Shown piece after piece: positions 18,316 to 29,200 of a stretch of DNA of 64,000 nt (position 1 is its first letter; each line of letters begins with the position of its first letter). The stretch comes from Nocardioides sp. HDW12B. Its GTDB lineage: Bacteria > Actinomycetota > Actinomycetes > Propionibacteriales > Nocardioidaceae. The notes beneath the pieces are model-generated. The model worked only from the letters and a program-made list of their open reading frames with translations, ran no database searches and was not told the origin of the DNA. Both the position numbers and the translations under genes were made by a program. The stretch is from positions 3,038,001 through 3,102,000 of the forward strand of contig NZ_CP049867.1 in assembly GCF_011299595.1 (NCBI RefSeq), read 5' to 3'.

Positions 18316-18367
18316 CGTCATACGCCTGGACGGTTCTGGGGCCCCGAAACCGTCCAGGCGTATGACG
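18316..18367 (-). terminator. Long perfect hairpin downstream of rnhA
   Basis: A 20-bp perfect inverted repeat (18316-18335 and 18348-18367, arm CGTCATACGCCTGGACGGTT) encloses a 12-nt centre that itself contains GGGGCCCC. It begins 10 bp after the rnhA stop and probably ends that transcript before the next operon. There is no T-tract. Confidence 0.65.
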
Positions 18368-18377
18368 GAGCGGCGGG

Positions 18378-18911
18378 TCAGAGCCCGCTGAAGAGGTCGG
18401 CGTCGTCGTACACGCGCTTGGGCTGCTCGACGACCGCGGTGGTCACCGCGCCCTCGAAGCCCGGTCCGGGCGCCGGTGCGGACCCGCCCTTCCAGGACGT
18501 CGCCGCTGCGTTCGCCAGCTTGTCGGCGGCCTCGTTCAGCGGGTGCCCGGAGTGGCCCTTGACCCAGGCGAACTTCACGCGTCGGCCGGCCATCGCCGCG
18601 TCCAGCGCCTGCATGATCTCGACGTTGAGGACGGGCTGCCCGTCGCCCTTCTTCCACCCGCGGCGCTTCCAGCCGGCCATCCATTTGGTCACCGAGTTGA
18701 TGACGTAGGTCGAGTCGCAGTAGACGAGCAGGTCGTCGTCGAGGTGCGCCGTCTGCTGCAGCAGGTCGAGGACGGCCGTCAGCTCGGCCTTGTTGTTGGT
18801 GCCGTGCGCCCATCCCCCGGCCGCCCAGCAGGCGTCGTCGACGTACCAGCCCCAGCCGGCCGGGCCGGGGTTGCCGAGGGCGGAGCCGTCCGCGGCGGCG
18901 ATAATCGTCAC
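18378..18911 (-). CDS. rnhA: Ribonuclease HI
   Basis: The 177-residue protein has the RNase HI fold with the carboxylates expected of the active site: ADGSALGNPGPAGWG at the N-terminus (Asp), NNKAELTAV (Glu), VYCDSTYVINS (Asp) and the His-containing KGHSGHPLNEAADKLA. It cleaves the RNA strand of RNA-DNA hybrids. The GTG at 18911 puts the first beta-strand (VTII) at the N-terminus, as in relatives; a GTG at 18929 would add six residues. A Gly/Pro/Ala-rich tail of about 40 residues follows the catalytic domain. Confidence 0.93.
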   Translation of the reverse strand: MTIIAAADGSALGNPGPAGWGWYVDDACWAAGGWAHGTNNKAELTAVLDLLQQTAHLDDDLLVYCDSTYVINSVTKWMAGWKRRGWKKGDGQPVLNVEIMQALDAAMAGRRVKFAWVKGHSGHPLNEAADKLANAAATSWKGGSAPAPGPGFEGAVTTAVVEQPKRVYDDADLFSGL

Positions 18912-19012
18912 GGGAGGCGATCCTGCCACCCCGCGAGCGCCTCCCCGGACACCGACCCGGGTCGGGACCGGGCCCAGGGATCCGAGGTCGGGACCGGGGT
19001 CAGGATCCGAGG

Positions 19013-20719
19013 TCAGGCCAGCGGCGTCGTGGTGCTCTCGACCTGCTGGGACCCCGACCGCGTGAGCCAGGAGGCGGTCCGGTGGGCGGCGCTGTCGCGC
19101 CGACGCTTGTCGGCGAGCACGAAGTAGTCCATCTGGGCCCGCTCGCGGTCCACGTCGAGCACGGAGTAGCCGTGGTCGTCGAAGTTGAGGTACTTCACGT
19201 GACGGTTGTTGGCCTGCAGCGTGGCCTCGATCGCCAGCGTCGCGGTCCGCGGCGGCGCCCCGGTCTCCTCGTCGATGTTGCTCGAGGTGACCGACGTGCA
19301 GACCATCTCGACCGCGACGCTCCTCGTGGCCGGGTAGGTGCCCGTGTCCAGGGGCAGGTCATTGGCCCACGCCGAGTGGATGTCGCCCGTGAGGAAGACC
19401 GTGTCGGTGATGCCGTTGTCGTCGAGGTGCGCGATCAGCTCGCGACGGTCGGCGGTGTAGCCGTCCCACTGGTCGAGGTTGAGCGGCACGCCGTCGGCAG
19501 GCCCCTCACCGGTCACCGCGTTGATCGCCTCCACGGCGTCGCGGGGCAGCTGGGCGAAGGACAGCGGCGCGATCATCACCGAGTTGCCGATGAGCTTCCA
19601 CTGCGCGTGGTCGCGCAGCAGCGAGTCCTTGAGCCAGGCCATCTGGCGGTTGCCGGTGATGGTGCGGTCGGGGTCGTCGGCCTCGTCCTGGATCTGCGGC
19701 AGGGGGAACGGGGCCGCGGTGGTCACCATCTCGTCGCGGTAGCTGCGCAGGTCGAGCAGGTTGAGGTCGGCCAGGGTGCCCCACGTCAGCCGTCGGAAGA
19801 GCCGGGTGCCGTCACCGGTCGCGGCGGTGCCGCTCAGACGCACCGGCATCCACTCGTCGTACACGCGCTGGGCGCGGGCCTTGCGCTTCAGGTAGTCGCC
19901 CTCGTCGGGCTGGTGGTTCTCCGCGCCGGCGCGCCAGCTGTCGTTGGTGACCTCGTGATCGTCCCAGGTGACGATGAAGGGGTAACGCCCGTGCAGCCGC
20001 TGCAGGTCGGGGTCGGTCTTGTACTGCGCGTGCCGCCGGCGGTAGTCGGCGAGGCTGACGATCTCGCGGGCGGGCACGTGCGGGCGCACGTCGTCGTCGC
20101 CGTTGCCGCCCTCGTAGAGGTAGTCGCCGAGGTGCAGCACCGCGTCGAGGTCGTCCCGGTCGGCGAGGTGGCGGTAGGCGGCGAAGAACCCGTCGGTGAG
20201 CTGCGAGCAGGACACGACGCCGAGGCGCAGACGGTCGGGGGCGGCCGACGCGGCCGGAGCGGTGCGGGTGCGGCCGACCGGGCTGGTGACGCCGTCGAGC
20301 CGGAAGCGGTAGAAGTACCAGCGACCCGGGGCCAGACGGTCGGCGTCGACCTTCACGGTGTGGTCGCGCTTCGGACCGGTGGCGACCCGACCACGACGGA
20401 CGACGCGGCTGAAGTCGCGGTCCTCCGCGACCTCCCACACGACCTCGACCCGCGGCCCCACGCCCGAGCCGGGCGTCGCCGCGGCGCGCGGGGTGACCCG
20501 TGTCCACAGCACCACCGCGGTCGGCAACGGGTCACCGGAGGCGACGCCGTGGCGGAACACCCGCTCGGACGCGGTGGTGGTGGCACGAGCGGCGGTCGAC
20601 AGCGAGGCAGCCGCGGCCACGCTGGCGCCGGCCGCGAGGAGCCCCCGGCGAGGGATCCGCGGCCCTGCGGGCACGGCGGTCTCAGCGGGCTCGGTGGGTG
20701 TCTCGGCGCGCGGCGTCAT
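19013..20719 (-). CDS. phoD: PhoD-family alkaline phosphatase/phosphodiesterase
   Basis: The 568-residue protein begins with a twin-arginine signal (PRRGLLAAGASVAAAASL, about residues 24-42). A PhoD N-terminal beta domain (FRHGVASGDPLPTAVVLWTR) follows, then a metallophosphatase core with GVVSCSQ, HLGDYLYEGG, TWDDHEVTNDSW and FLTGDIHSAWAND. These hold the metal ligands of the Ca2+/Fe3+ PhoD enzymes. It is exported folded by Tat and releases phosphate from mono- and diesters outside the membrane. No PHO box was recognised upstream. Confidence 0.93.
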   Translation of the reverse strand: MTPRAETPTEPAETAVPAGPRIPRRGLLAAGASVAAAASLSTAARATTTASERVFRHGVASGDPLPTAVVLWTRVTPRAAATPGSGVGPRVEVVWEVAEDRDFSRVVRRGRVATGPKRDHTVKVDADRLAPGRWYFYRFRLDGVTSPVGRTRTAPAASAAPDRLRLGVVSCSQLTDGFFAAYRHLADRDDLDAVLHLGDYLYEGGNGDDDVRPHVPAREIVSLADYRRRHAQYKTDPDLQRLHGRYPFIVTWDDHEVTNDSWRAGAENHQPDEGDYLKRKARAQRVYDEWMPVRLSGTAATGDGTRLFRRLTWGTLADLNLLDLRSYRDEMVTTAAPFPLPQIQDEADDPDRTITGNRQMAWLKDSLLRDHAQWKLIGNSVMIAPLSFAQLPRDAVEAINAVTGEGPADGVPLNLDQWDGYTADRRELIAHLDDNGITDTVFLTGDIHSAWANDLPLDTGTYPATRSVAVEMVCTSVTSSNIDEETGAPPRTATLAIEATLQANNRHVKYLNFDDHGYSVLDVDRERAQMDYFVLADKRRRDSAAHRTASWLTRSGSQQVESTTTPLA

Positions 20720-20774
20720 GCCCCATCAACGGCCGAGTCGACGTCGGGTGACGGTCGGCGGGCCGGCGGCGCTG

Positions 20775-20823
20775 CTTGTGCGGTGGGTTGTGACGGCCTG
20801 ACCGTCACGATCCACCGCACAAG
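20775..20823 (-). terminator. Hairpin terminator after the DHA2 MFS gene
   Basis: Two 22-nt arms (20775-20796 and 20802-20823) pair fully as RNA with two G-U pairs around a 5-nt loop. The hairpin starts 3 nt after the stop of the upstream transporter gene and lies before the phoD start. Confidence 0.65.
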
Positions 20824-20826
20824 GCG

Positions 20827-22281
20827 TCAGGCCGGGGCCGCCACCGGCTCAGCCGCCGCGTCCACCCCCGGCTGCGTCGGCACGCGCGAGGGCAGCAGCA
20901 CCGCGAAGACGACCGCGAGCAGGGCGATCCCGGCCGCGGCCGTGAAGGCGGTCTGCATGCCGCCCACGAACGCCGCGTCCGGGGACGCCCCCTCGGTGGC
21001 AAGGTCGGCCGCCCGCGACGACAGCACGGTGATGGCCACCGCGGTCCCGACGGCGGCGGCGACCTGCTGGGCGGTGCCGAGCAGCGAGCTGCCGTGGGAG
21101 TACAGGTGCGCCGGCAGGGCGCCGAGCCCCAGCGTGAACGCCGGGGTGAACGTCGCGGCCAGGCTGACCATGAGGAGCAGGTGCGCCCCCACGATCACGG
21201 CGTACGGCGTGGTCTCGCCGACCCGGCTCATGACGACCAGCGCGGCCACGATGCCCACGGAACCCGGCACCACCAGCGGGCGACCGCCGAAGCGGTCGAA
21301 CGCGCATCCCACACTGGGGCCGAGCAGGCCCATCGCGATGCCGCCCGGCGCGACCATGAGGCCGGTCTGCAGCGGCGAGAGGCCGCGGACGTCCTGGAGG
21401 TAGAGCGGCAGCAGGATCATCGCGCCGAGCATGGCCAGGAACGACACGGCCTGCAGCGACAGGCTCAGCGTGAAGGTGCGGTGGGCCAGCGTGCGCAGGT
21501 CGAGCAGCGGGGCGTCACGCTTCTGCAGGCTGCGCTGGCGCAGCGCGAACAGACCGATGAGCACCAGCCCGGCCGCGACCAGCGCGACGGGCGGCACCGC
21601 GCTCGCGGCGCCCTCGCCGAGCCCGGAGAGGCCGTAGACGAGCCCGCCGAAGCCGAGCCCGGCCAGCACCACGCTGAGCCAGTCGATCGCGCCCGGCTTG
21701 GTCTCGCCCACGTTCTTCAGCCGTCGCAGGGCGAGCACGGTGATGACCGCCGCGACCGGCAGCACGAGACCGAACAGCCAGCGCCACGACGTCCACTGCA
21801 GGACGATCCCCGAGATGGTCGGGCCGAGAGCGGGGGCCACCGAGATCGCCAGGGTGACGTTGCCCATGACACGTCCGCGGTCGTGCTCGGGCACCACGGT
21901 CATCAGCGTGGTCATCAGCAGCGGCACCATGACCGCCGTACCGGCCGCCTGGACGACGCGACCGCTGACCAGGAGCCAGAAGACCGGTGCCAGCGCCGAG
22001 ACCAGCGTGCCGGTCATGAAGGTCGCCATCGCGACCGTGAACGCGGTGCGGGTCGTGACCCGCTGCAGGAACCAGCCGGTCACGGGGATGACGGTGGCCA
22101 TCGTCAGCATGAACGCCGTCGACAGCCACTGGGCGTCGCGGGCGGTGACGTCGAACTCGACCATCAGCCGCGGGATCGCGTTGACCATGATCGTCTCGTT
22201 GAGGATCACGATGAAGGTCGCCAGCACCAGCCACCGCAGCACGGCGTACGGCGAGGGGGTGGTCGGCGTGGGTGCGCGCAC
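20827..22281 (-). CDS. MFS multidrug exporter, DHA2 (14-helix) family
   Basis: The 484-residue protein has the DHA2 helix-1 pattern (FIVILNETIMVNAIPRL) and WLSTAFMLTMATVIPVTGWF, followed by GRVVQAAGTAVMVPLL. Its length is right for 14 helices. It is expected to export drugs or other hydrophobic compounds by proton antiport. The GTG start at 22281 is preferred over upstream in-frame codons because AGGAG lies 8 nt before it. No regulator gene is adjacent. Confidence 0.88.
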   Translation of the reverse strand: MRAPTPTTPSPYAVLRWLVLATFIVILNETIMVNAIPRLMVEFDVTARDAQWLSTAFMLTMATVIPVTGWFLQRVTTRTAFTVAMATFMTGTLVSALAPVFWLLVSGRVVQAAGTAVMVPLLMTTLMTVVPEHDRGRVMGNVTLAISVAPALGPTISGIVLQWTSWRWLFGLVLPVAAVITVLALRRLKNVGETKPGAIDWLSVVLAGLGFGGLVYGLSGLGEGAASAVPPVALVAAGLVLIGLFALRQRSLQKRDAPLLDLRTLAHRTFTLSLSLQAVSFLAMLGAMILLPLYLQDVRGLSPLQTGLMVAPGGIAMGLLGPSVGCAFDRFGGRPLVVPGSVGIVAALVVMSRVGETTPYAVIVGAHLLLMVSLAATFTPAFTLGLGALPAHLYSHGSSLLGTAQQVAAAVGTAVAITVLSSRAADLATEGASPDAAFVGGMQTAFTAAAGIALLAVVFAVLLPSRVPTQPGVDAAAEPVAAPA

Positions 22282-22411
22282 GGCGGAGCTCCTGGTGCAG
22301 GGCAGGCCGGGGTCGCCGGCAGCATGAGGATCGGGTGGAGGATCAGGTGGTCGGAGTGGGACCAGAGGGCTCAACACCACCGACCCCTGAAGGATTCCAG
22401 CCGGCCGTCGC

Positions 22412-22435
22412 GAGATCCAGCCGATTTCCGGCAGC
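22412..22435. repeat. 24-bp dispersed element, copy 1
   Basis: This sequence, with core CCAGCCGATTTCCGGC, matches 29224-29247 at 21 of 24 bases. Both copies lie in the 5' region of a leftward MFS transporter gene. The core holds a short inverted repeat, GCCG and CGGC. Confidence 0.5.
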
Positions 22436-22453
22436 CCGGCCCGGCGGGGCGGG

Positions 22454-23407
22454 CTACTCGACCTCGGCGATGTGGACCACGGCGTCGCCCGAATTCACCA
22501 GCGGCGCCTCGGTGCGCCCGACCACGATCCCGGGCCGGTCGGCGTGGACGAGCCGGACCCGCTTGCCGAAGGAGTCGAAGAGCCCGCCGAGGCGGCCGCC
22601 CTTCTCCACGCGCTCCCCGAGGTCGACCTCGAGGTGCAGCATGCCGGTGCCGCGGGCGCGGACCCACCCGCTGCGCCACGACACCGCGCTCGGCGCGGGC
22701 GGCTCCTCCGCGAGCGGCTCGACCATCTCCATCGCGGCGAGCACGCGGCGCACCCCGCGCACGCCGGCGTCGATCGCCCACTGGTCCATCCGCCAGGCCT
22801 CGCCGGCCTCGTAGAGCAGCACCTTGGCGCCCCGCTCCCGGGCGGCCGAGCGCAGCGAGCCGTCGCGCAGCTTGGCGTGCATCATCACCGGTGCCGCGAA
22901 GGCGGCGGCCAGCTCGCGGGTGCGCGGGTCCTCGAGGTCGGTGCGGATCTGCGGCAGGTTGGACCGGCGGTCCGAGCCGGTGTGCAGGTCGATGCCGACC
23001 TCGCACTTGTCGATGATCTCGGTGGTCATGAGGTGGGCGATGCGGCCGGCGAGCGACCCGCGCGCCGAGCCGGGGAACGACCGGTTGAGGTCGCGCCGGT
23101 CGGGCAGGTAGCGACTGCCGTTCATGAAGCCCAGCACGTTGACGATGGGCACCGCGATGAGCGTGCCGCGCAGCGTCTTCGGGTCGAGGTCGGCCAGCAC
23201 CTGCCGCACCACCTCGACGCCGACGGCCTCGTCGCCGTGGATGGCGGCGTCGATCCAGACCGTCGGCCCGTCCTCGCGCCCGTGCACCACCCGCACCGGC
23301 AGGTCGACGTCGGCGCCGGTGACCAGCCGCGTGATCGGCAGCGAGAGGGCCTGGTGGCGCCCGGGGCGGACACGGACGGAGCCGATCTCGAAGGAGGGTC
23401 GTGCCAT
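22454..23407 (-). CDS. M14/AstE-like succinylglutamate desuccinylase-family protein
   Basis: The 317-residue protein has the zinc-carboxypeptidase-like motifs of the desuccinylase/aspartoacylase family: DAAIHGDEAVG (His and Glu ligands), DLNRSFPG, and GIDLHTGSDRR (His ligand). A C-terminal beta domain follows (RVEKGGRLGGLFD). Such enzymes cut N-acyl or gamma-glutamyl-type amide bonds. The start codon shares one base with the stop of the zinc protease gene (TGATG), and both sit divergent to a RimK-type ligase. Removal of glutamates added by that ligase is a reasonable guess; the true substrate is not known. Confidence 0.85.
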   Translation of the reverse strand: MARPSFEIGSVRVRPGRHQALSLPITRLVTGADVDLPVRVVHGREDGPTVWIDAAIHGDEAVGVEVVRQVLADLDPKTLRGTLIAVPIVNVLGFMNGSRYLPDRRDLNRSFPGSARGSLAGRIAHLMTTEIIDKCEVGIDLHTGSDRRSNLPQIRTDLEDPRTRELAAAFAAPVMMHAKLRDGSLRSAARERGAKVLLYEAGEAWRMDQWAIDAGVRGVRRVLAAMEMVEPLAEEPPAPSAVSWRSGWVRARGTGMLHLEVDLGERVEKGGRLGGLFDSFGKRVRLVHADRPGIVVGRTEAPLVNSGDAVVHIAEVE

Positions 23408-23880
23408 CAACGACCCCGGTTGCGCCGACGTACGGCGAGCCGCGGCCGGCCACCGACGTACGAGCGGCTCGGGTCGACGGCGAAGCCCTGCGCGAGGGCC
23501 TCCCGGCCGATCAGCATGCGGAACCCCATCTCGTCACGGCGACTCAGCGTCACCTCGGCCGGGGTCACGATGCCCATCAGCGTGACGTCCATGCACACCA
23601 CGAGGCGTTCCTCGCTGTGGCCGGAGGAGCTGCGCACCTCGCGGCGGTCGAGCACCGGCAGCGACACCTCCACGGCGTCCTCGTCGGAGCCCTGCCAGGG
23701 GTGGACCGAGAAACGCACCCAGGGCGCGCCCTCCTGCTCGGTCTCGGTGATGTCGAAGGCGTGGATGGCCGAGGTCCGGGCCCCGGTGTCGAGCTTGGCC
23801 TTGATCCACGTCACGCCCACGTCGGGGAGGGATACCCACTCCCGCCAGCCCGCGACGGTGTAGGAATTGTCGTCGGCCAC
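23407..23880 (-). CDS. rimB: RimB-like ATP-dependent zinc protease family protein
   Basis: The 157-residue protein matches the retropepsin-like Zn_protease family (RimB). KAKLDTGARTSAIHA near residue 25 carries the conserved aspartyl-protease-like DTGA, RREVRSSSGHSEERLVV follows, and the C-terminal signature is MGFRMLIGREAL. RimB works with RimK in removing or trimming glutamate tails on ribosomal protein S6 in Proteobacteria. The GTG start has an AGGGGA site upstream, and only 27 bp separate it from the divergent RimK gene, so both promoters must overlap. Confidence 0.87.
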   Translation of the reverse strand: MADDNSYTVAGWREWVSLPDVGVTWIKAKLDTGARTSAIHAFDITETEQEGAPWVRFSVHPWQGSDEDAVEVSLPVLDRREVRSSSGHSEERLVVCMDVTLMGIVTPAEVTLSRRDEMGFRMLIGREALAQGFAVDPSRSYVGGRPRLAVRRRNRGR

Positions 23881-23907
23881 CTGTCCCCTTCCCTGGTCTG
23901 AGGAACG

Positions 23908-25107
<1,200 letters not shown>

Positions 25108-25116
25108 GCGGGTGGG

Positions 25117-25788
25117 TCAGGGACCGCTGCGGGGCACCGGCGCCCGCCACCGGCGGCGTACGGCGAGCAGGCGCACGCCGCTGATCAGGGCGACGCACCC
25201 CCACGCCACGGCCTCCTGGGTGAGGCCGGAGTCGTAGGCGGCCGCGTAGAACGCCGCTCCCACCAGGGCCGGGATCGCGTAGAGCTCCTGGTCGGTCAGC
25301 ACGCGCGGCACCTCCCCGGTGAGCAGGTCACGGATGATCCCGCCGCCGACCGCGGTCAGCAGCCCGACGACGACGGCCGGCAGGGGCTCGATCCCGAGCT
25401 GCAGCGCCTTGAGCGTGCCCGCCACGGCGAAGAGCCCCAGGCCGAGCCCGTCGAGGACCGTGACGATCCGCCCGATGCGGCCCAGCCGCGGGTGGAAGAC
25501 GAAGGTGAGCACCCCCGCCGCCAGCGCCGCGGTGAGCAGCCGCCAGTCCGAGACGCCGACGGGGGGCACCGCCCCGATGAGCACGTCGCGCAGGATCCCG
25601 CCGCCGAGCCCGGCGGCGAAGGCGACCACGAGCACCCCGACGATGTCGAAGCGCTTGCGCACCGCGGCCAGGCCCCCGGAGAGGGCGAAGACGAACACCC
25701 CGACGAGGTCGAGACCGACGAGCGGCCACGCCCCGACGGGGTCGGCGAGCGGGACCTCGGCGAGGATCACGCTCACGGTCGGGGGCAC
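25117..25788 (-). CDS. TRIC/YicG-type channel family membrane protein (UPF0126)
   Basis: The 223-residue protein consists of two repeats of three helices. Both contain the family motif: GGGILRDVLIG and GGGIIRDLLTGEVP. Relatives form trimeric K+-permeable channels; prokaryotic roles are poorly known. GTG at 25788 is chosen because a TAGGAT -10 box ends 8 nt before it, suggesting a leaderless message; a GTG at 25794 is also in frame. Its stop lies 9 bp from the convergent rimK stop. Confidence 0.85.
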   Translation of the reverse strand: MPPTVSVILAEVPLADPVGAWPLVGLDLVGVFVFALSGGLAAVRKRFDIVGVLVVAFAAGLGGGILRDVLIGAVPPVGVSDWRLLTAALAAGVLTFVFHPRLGRIGRIVTVLDGLGLGLFAVAGTLKALQLGIEPLPAVVVGLLTAVGGGIIRDLLTGEVPRVLTDQELYAIPALVGAAFYAAAYDSGLTQEAVAWGCVALISGVRLLAVRRRWRAPVPRSGP

Positions 25789-25829
25789 GGCCACCCATCC
25801 TAGGTGCCCGACGGGGGCACCGGCCGCGG

Positions 25830-27683
25830 TCACCGACCGGCCAGCGCCTCCGCCAGGCTCTCGGCGTCGTGCGGGCCGGTGTGGCGACGGCCGTTGACGA
25901 AGAACGTCGGCGTGCCCCGCGCGCCGCTGGCCTCCGCGCTGGCCACGTCGGCGCGGATGCGGGCGTCGAGCTCGTCGTCCTCGAGGTCGCGGACGAACTG
26001 CTCGGTGTCGAGGTCGAGCTGACCGGCGTAGCCGACGAGGTCCTCGACCTCGAGCTCGTCCTGGTGGGCGAAGAGCAGGTCGTGCATGGCCCAGAAGGCC
26101 TCCTGCCGGTCGGCGGCCAGGGCGCCGCGCGCGGCGAGCTCGGCGTGCTGGTGGACGTCGGTCAGCGGCAGGTGGCGGAAGACGTAGCGCAGGTCGTCGC
26201 CGAGGCGGTGGCGCAGCTCGCGCGCGAGGTCGGTGGCCTTCGCGCAGAACGGGCACTCGAAGTCGGCGTACTCCACGAGCGTCAGCGGGGCGTCGACCGG
26301 GCCGCGGACGTGGTCGACGCCCGGGTCGACGTCACGGTCGAGGAAGCGCGGCAGGTCGGCGTCGCCCTCCCCACGCAGCACGCGGCCGGCCTGGAACAGC
26401 AACCACCCCAAGCCCGAGGCGAGCACCGCGGACAGCAGCACCGCGACGGTGGCCTGGTCCTGGAGGGCGGGGTCGTCGAAGGCGAGGCCGGTGATGAGCA
26501 GCGAGACGGTGAACCCGATGCCCGACAGCGCCGCGCCGCCGGCCACGTGGCCGGTCTCGACGCCCTGCGGCAGCCGCCCGAGGCCCAGCCGCGCCCCCGC
26601 GAGCACGGCGATCGTGATGCCGACGGGCTTGCCCAGCACCAGCCCGGCCACCACGCCCCAGGTCACCGGCGAGGTGAGCGCGTCGCCGAGGACGCCGCCC
26701 CGCAGGTCCACGCCGGCGTTGGCCAGCGCAAACAGCGGCACCACGACGTAGCTCGTCCACGAGTGCAGCACCGTCTGGAGCCGCTCGTTGACCGAGATCG
26801 ACTGGGCCACCCCGCGGACCGCGGACCGTCCCAACGAGGGCACCGGCGACTGGCGGAAGGCGCGCATCCGCTGCGCCGCGCCCTCGACGACGTCCTTGCG
26901 CGGGTCGTGGGCGGCGATCAGCAGGCCGCCGACCATCCCTGCGATGGAGCTGTGCAGCCCCGAGTTGACGGTCGCCAGCCACAGCACCAGCACGAGCACG
27001 ACGTACGGCGACGCGCGCCACACCCGCGAGCGGTCGAGCACGGCCAGCGCGACGAGGGTGGCGAGCGCGACCGCGAGCCACCCGAGCGAGACCTCGTCGG
27101 AGTAGACCGCGCCGATCACGGTGACCGCGACGATGTCGTCGATGACGGTCAGCGTCAGCAGGAAGATCCGCAGCTGCGTGGAGAACGTCGGCCCCAGCAC
27201 CGCGAGGGCGCCCAGCATGAAGGCGGTGTCGGTGCCGATGACGATGCCCCACCCGTCGGCGGCCTCGCCGGACGGGTTGAGGGCGAGGTAGACCAGCGCG
27301 GGGACGGCCATGCCGGCCAGCCCGGCCGCGAGCGGCAGCCGGACCCGGCGCCGGTCGGTGAGCTCGCCAACCGACAGCTCGCGTCGCACCTCGAGGCCGA
27401 CGACGAAGAAGAAGACCGCCATGAGGCCGTCGTTGACCCAGTGGTGCAGGTCCATCGCCAGCACGGCGTCGCCGACCTGGACGGCCGCCTCGGTCGCCCA
27501 CAGCGACTCGTAGGCGTCGGACCACGGTGAGTTCGCCCACGCCAGCCCGAGGAGGGCAGCGGCCAGCAGCACGCCGGCGCTGCCCGACTCGGTGGCGAGG
27601 AAGCTGCGCAGCGGGGCCGACAGCTGTCCGGCGAGTCCGGTCCTGCTGCCCGCGGTCTCGTCACGGTCCTGGCGCACCTGCAT
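25830..27683 (-). CDS. nhaA: NhaA Na+/H+ antiporter fused to a DsbA-like thioredoxin domain
   Basis: Residues about 20-410 form an NhaA antiporter with [36 protein letters not shown], and TVIDDIVAV carrying the paired Asp of the ion site. Residues about 440-617 form a DsbA/thioredoxin-like domain with the redox motif ECPFCAKA and cis-Pro region [13 protein letters not shown]. The antiporter exports Na+ for protons. The fused domain could act in disulfide exchange or couple the carrier to redox state. This fusion is known in Actinobacteria, and its physiological role is unsettled. Confidence 0.92.
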   Translation of the reverse strand: MQVRQDRDETAGSRTGLAGQLSAPLRSFLATESGSAGVLLAAALLGLAWANSPWSDAYESLWATEAAVQVGDAVLAMDLHHWVNDGLMAVFFFVVGLEVRRELSVGELTDRRRVRLPLAAGLAGMAVPALVYLALNPSGEAADGWGIVIGTDTAFMLGALAVLGPTFSTQLRIFLLTLTVIDDIVAVTVIGAVYSDEVSLGWLAVALATLVALAVLDRSRVWRASPYVVLVLVLWLATVNSGLHSSIAGMVGGLLIAAHDPRKDVVEGAAQRMRAFRQSPVPSLGRSAVRGVAQSISVNERLQTVLHSWTSYVVVPLFALANAGVDLRGGVLGDALTSPVTWGVVAGLVLGKPVGITIAVLAGARLGLGRLPQGVETGHVAGGAALSGIGFTVSLLITGLAFDDPALQDQATVAVLLSAVLASGLGWLLFQAGRVLRGEGDADLPRFLDRDVDPGVDHVRGPVDAPLTLVEYADFECPFCAKATDLARELRHRLGDDLRYVFRHLPLTDVHQHAELAARGALAADRQEAFWAMHDLLFAHQDELEVEDLVGYAGQLDLDTEQFVRDLEDDELDARIRADVASAEASGARGTPTFFVNGRRHTGPHDAESLAEALAGR

Positions 27684-27704
27684 GGCCGCACAACCGCGCG
27701 GCCC

Positions 27705-27746
27705 GCCCGTGTGTTCCCGCCCGTGTGTTCCCGCTCGCGTGTTCCC
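27705..27746. repeat. 14-bp tandem repeat upstream of the NhaA-DsbA gene
   Basis: GCCCGTGTGTTCCC occurs twice in perfect tandem (27705-27718, 27719-27732) and a third time with two changes (27733-27746). It lies 21 bp upstream of the nhaA start codon, within its leader or promoter. The third copy preserves the period exactly. Confidence 0.75.
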
Positions 27747-27798
27747 GCCCGCGCACCCGCGCCCTCCCGGCCCCCCGAGGTCCTCCCCGGCACCCTGC

Positions 27799-29193
27799 TC
27801 AGGCGCGGCGGGCGACCAGCGTGGCCGCGACGCCGAGCACCACGGTGCACGCCAGCGCGGCGGTGAAGGCGTCCCGGTCGGCGGCGGTGCCGACGGCGGC
27901 GAAGACGATGCCGACCACGGCGACGGCCGTGGCGGCGCCGAGGCTGTCGGCGATGGTCAGCGCGGCCGAGTGCCGGCCGTGCTGCTCGCGCGGGCTGAGG
28001 GTGAGCACGGCCGCCGTGGTCCGGGGGTAGGCCGTGCCCATGCCGGTCGCGGTCAGGAACCACCCGGCCACGACCACGGCCGCGGGCAGCCCGAGGGCGA
28101 CCGACAGGACGACGGTCGCAACGCCGCACATCTCGACCGCCGAGCCGATGCGCAGCGCGGTGGCGTCGGGCAGCCGCTCCCCGAGACGCCCCTGGACGTG
28201 GGAGGCGGCGGCCCACCCGAGCGTGGCGGCGGTCAGGACGAGCCCGCTGCGACTGACGCTGACGTCGTACTGCTCCTGCAGGAGGTAGGGCAGGAAGACC
28301 TCGCAGGCGAAGAAGGTGGCGCCGATGAGGCCGCGGGTGGCGACCACGGCCGGCAGGCCCGGGGCCGCGCGCAGGGTGCTGACGGGCAGCAGCGGGCGGA
28401 CGGCGAGGGCAGCGGCGACGAGCGCGGCACCGGCCAGCGCGACTGCGGGCAGTCCGTCGAGCCCGCCGGTGAGGTTGAGCGCCACCACCGCGGCGGCGAC
28501 GCCGACAGCGAGGAGCACCCGCCGCGCGCCCTCGCGCCGACCACCGGGCACCACCGCGACCGCGGCGGGGTCGTCACGGTGGTCGGGGTCGACGGGCGCC
28601 AGGGACCGCAGCCCCGGCACGAGCAGCGTGACCGCGCCGAGGGCGATGCCGACGACGCCCAGGAACACCCAGCGCCACCCGACGCCCTCCGCGACCGTGC
28701 CGGCGAGGAAGGGCCCGACCAGGCCGGGCAGCACCCAGGCCGCCGCCAGCAGCCCGAGCATGCGGGGCCGGTCGACGGGGGCGTAGACCCGACCGACCAG
28801 CACGTAGAGCGCGACGCTCAGGCCTCCGCCGCCCAGGCCCTGGAGGAAGCGGCCGGCGACCAGGGCGGTCACCTCCTGGGCGGTGCCGCACACCACGAGC
28901 CCGAGCGCGAAGACGCCCACGGCGCTCAGCAGCGGGCGGGCCGGGCCGGCGCGGTCCACCCAGAGCCCGGTCAGCACCATGCCGACGACGCTCGCGCCGA
29001 GCGTGGCCGAGAAGGCGACGGCGTACCAGTCCTCGGCGTCGAGGTCCGCGGTCACGACCGGCATGACGGTCGCCACCGCGAGCGCCTCGAAGGCGGCGAG
29101 GAAGACGAGCGCGACGGCGCCCACCGTGGTGCCGCGGTAGCCGGGGGTCAGCAGCGACGTGGTTGCGGTGCGCGCGGTCGTCTGCTGGGTCAC
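27799..29193 (-). CDS. MFS transporter, probable drug exporter
   Basis: This 464-residue membrane protein has 12-14 hydrophobic segments with MFS motifs ([20 protein letters not shown] near the helix 2-3 loop and [17 protein letters not shown]). It is expected to export small molecules by proton antiport. The GTG start lies 7 nt after the -10 box of a MerR-type promoter (29201-29231), so its mRNA is probably leaderless and induced by a MerR-family sensor that is not encoded nearby. Confidence 0.85.
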   Translation of the reverse strand: MTQQTTARTATTSLLTPGYRGTTVGAVALVFLAAFEALAVATVMPVVTADLDAEDWYAVAFSATLGASVVGMVLTGLWVDRAGPARPLLSAVGVFALGLVVCGTAQEVTALVAGRFLQGLGGGGLSVALYVLVGRVYAPVDRPRMLGLLAAAWVLPGLVGPFLAGTVAEGVGWRWVFLGVVGIALGAVTLLVPGLRSLAPVDPDHRDDPAAVAVVPGGRREGARRVLLAVGVAAAVVALNLTGGLDGLPAVALAGAALVAAALAVRPLLPVSTLRAAPGLPAVVATRGLIGATFFACEVFLPYLLQEQYDVSVSRSGLVLTAATLGWAAASHVQGRLGERLPDATALRIGSAVEMCGVATVVLSVALGLPAAVVVAGWFLTATGMGTAYPRTTAAVLTLSPREQHGRHSAALTIADSLGAATAVAVVGIVFAAVGTAADRDAFTAALACTVVLGVAATLVARRA

Positions 29194-29200
29194 GCCCCCG

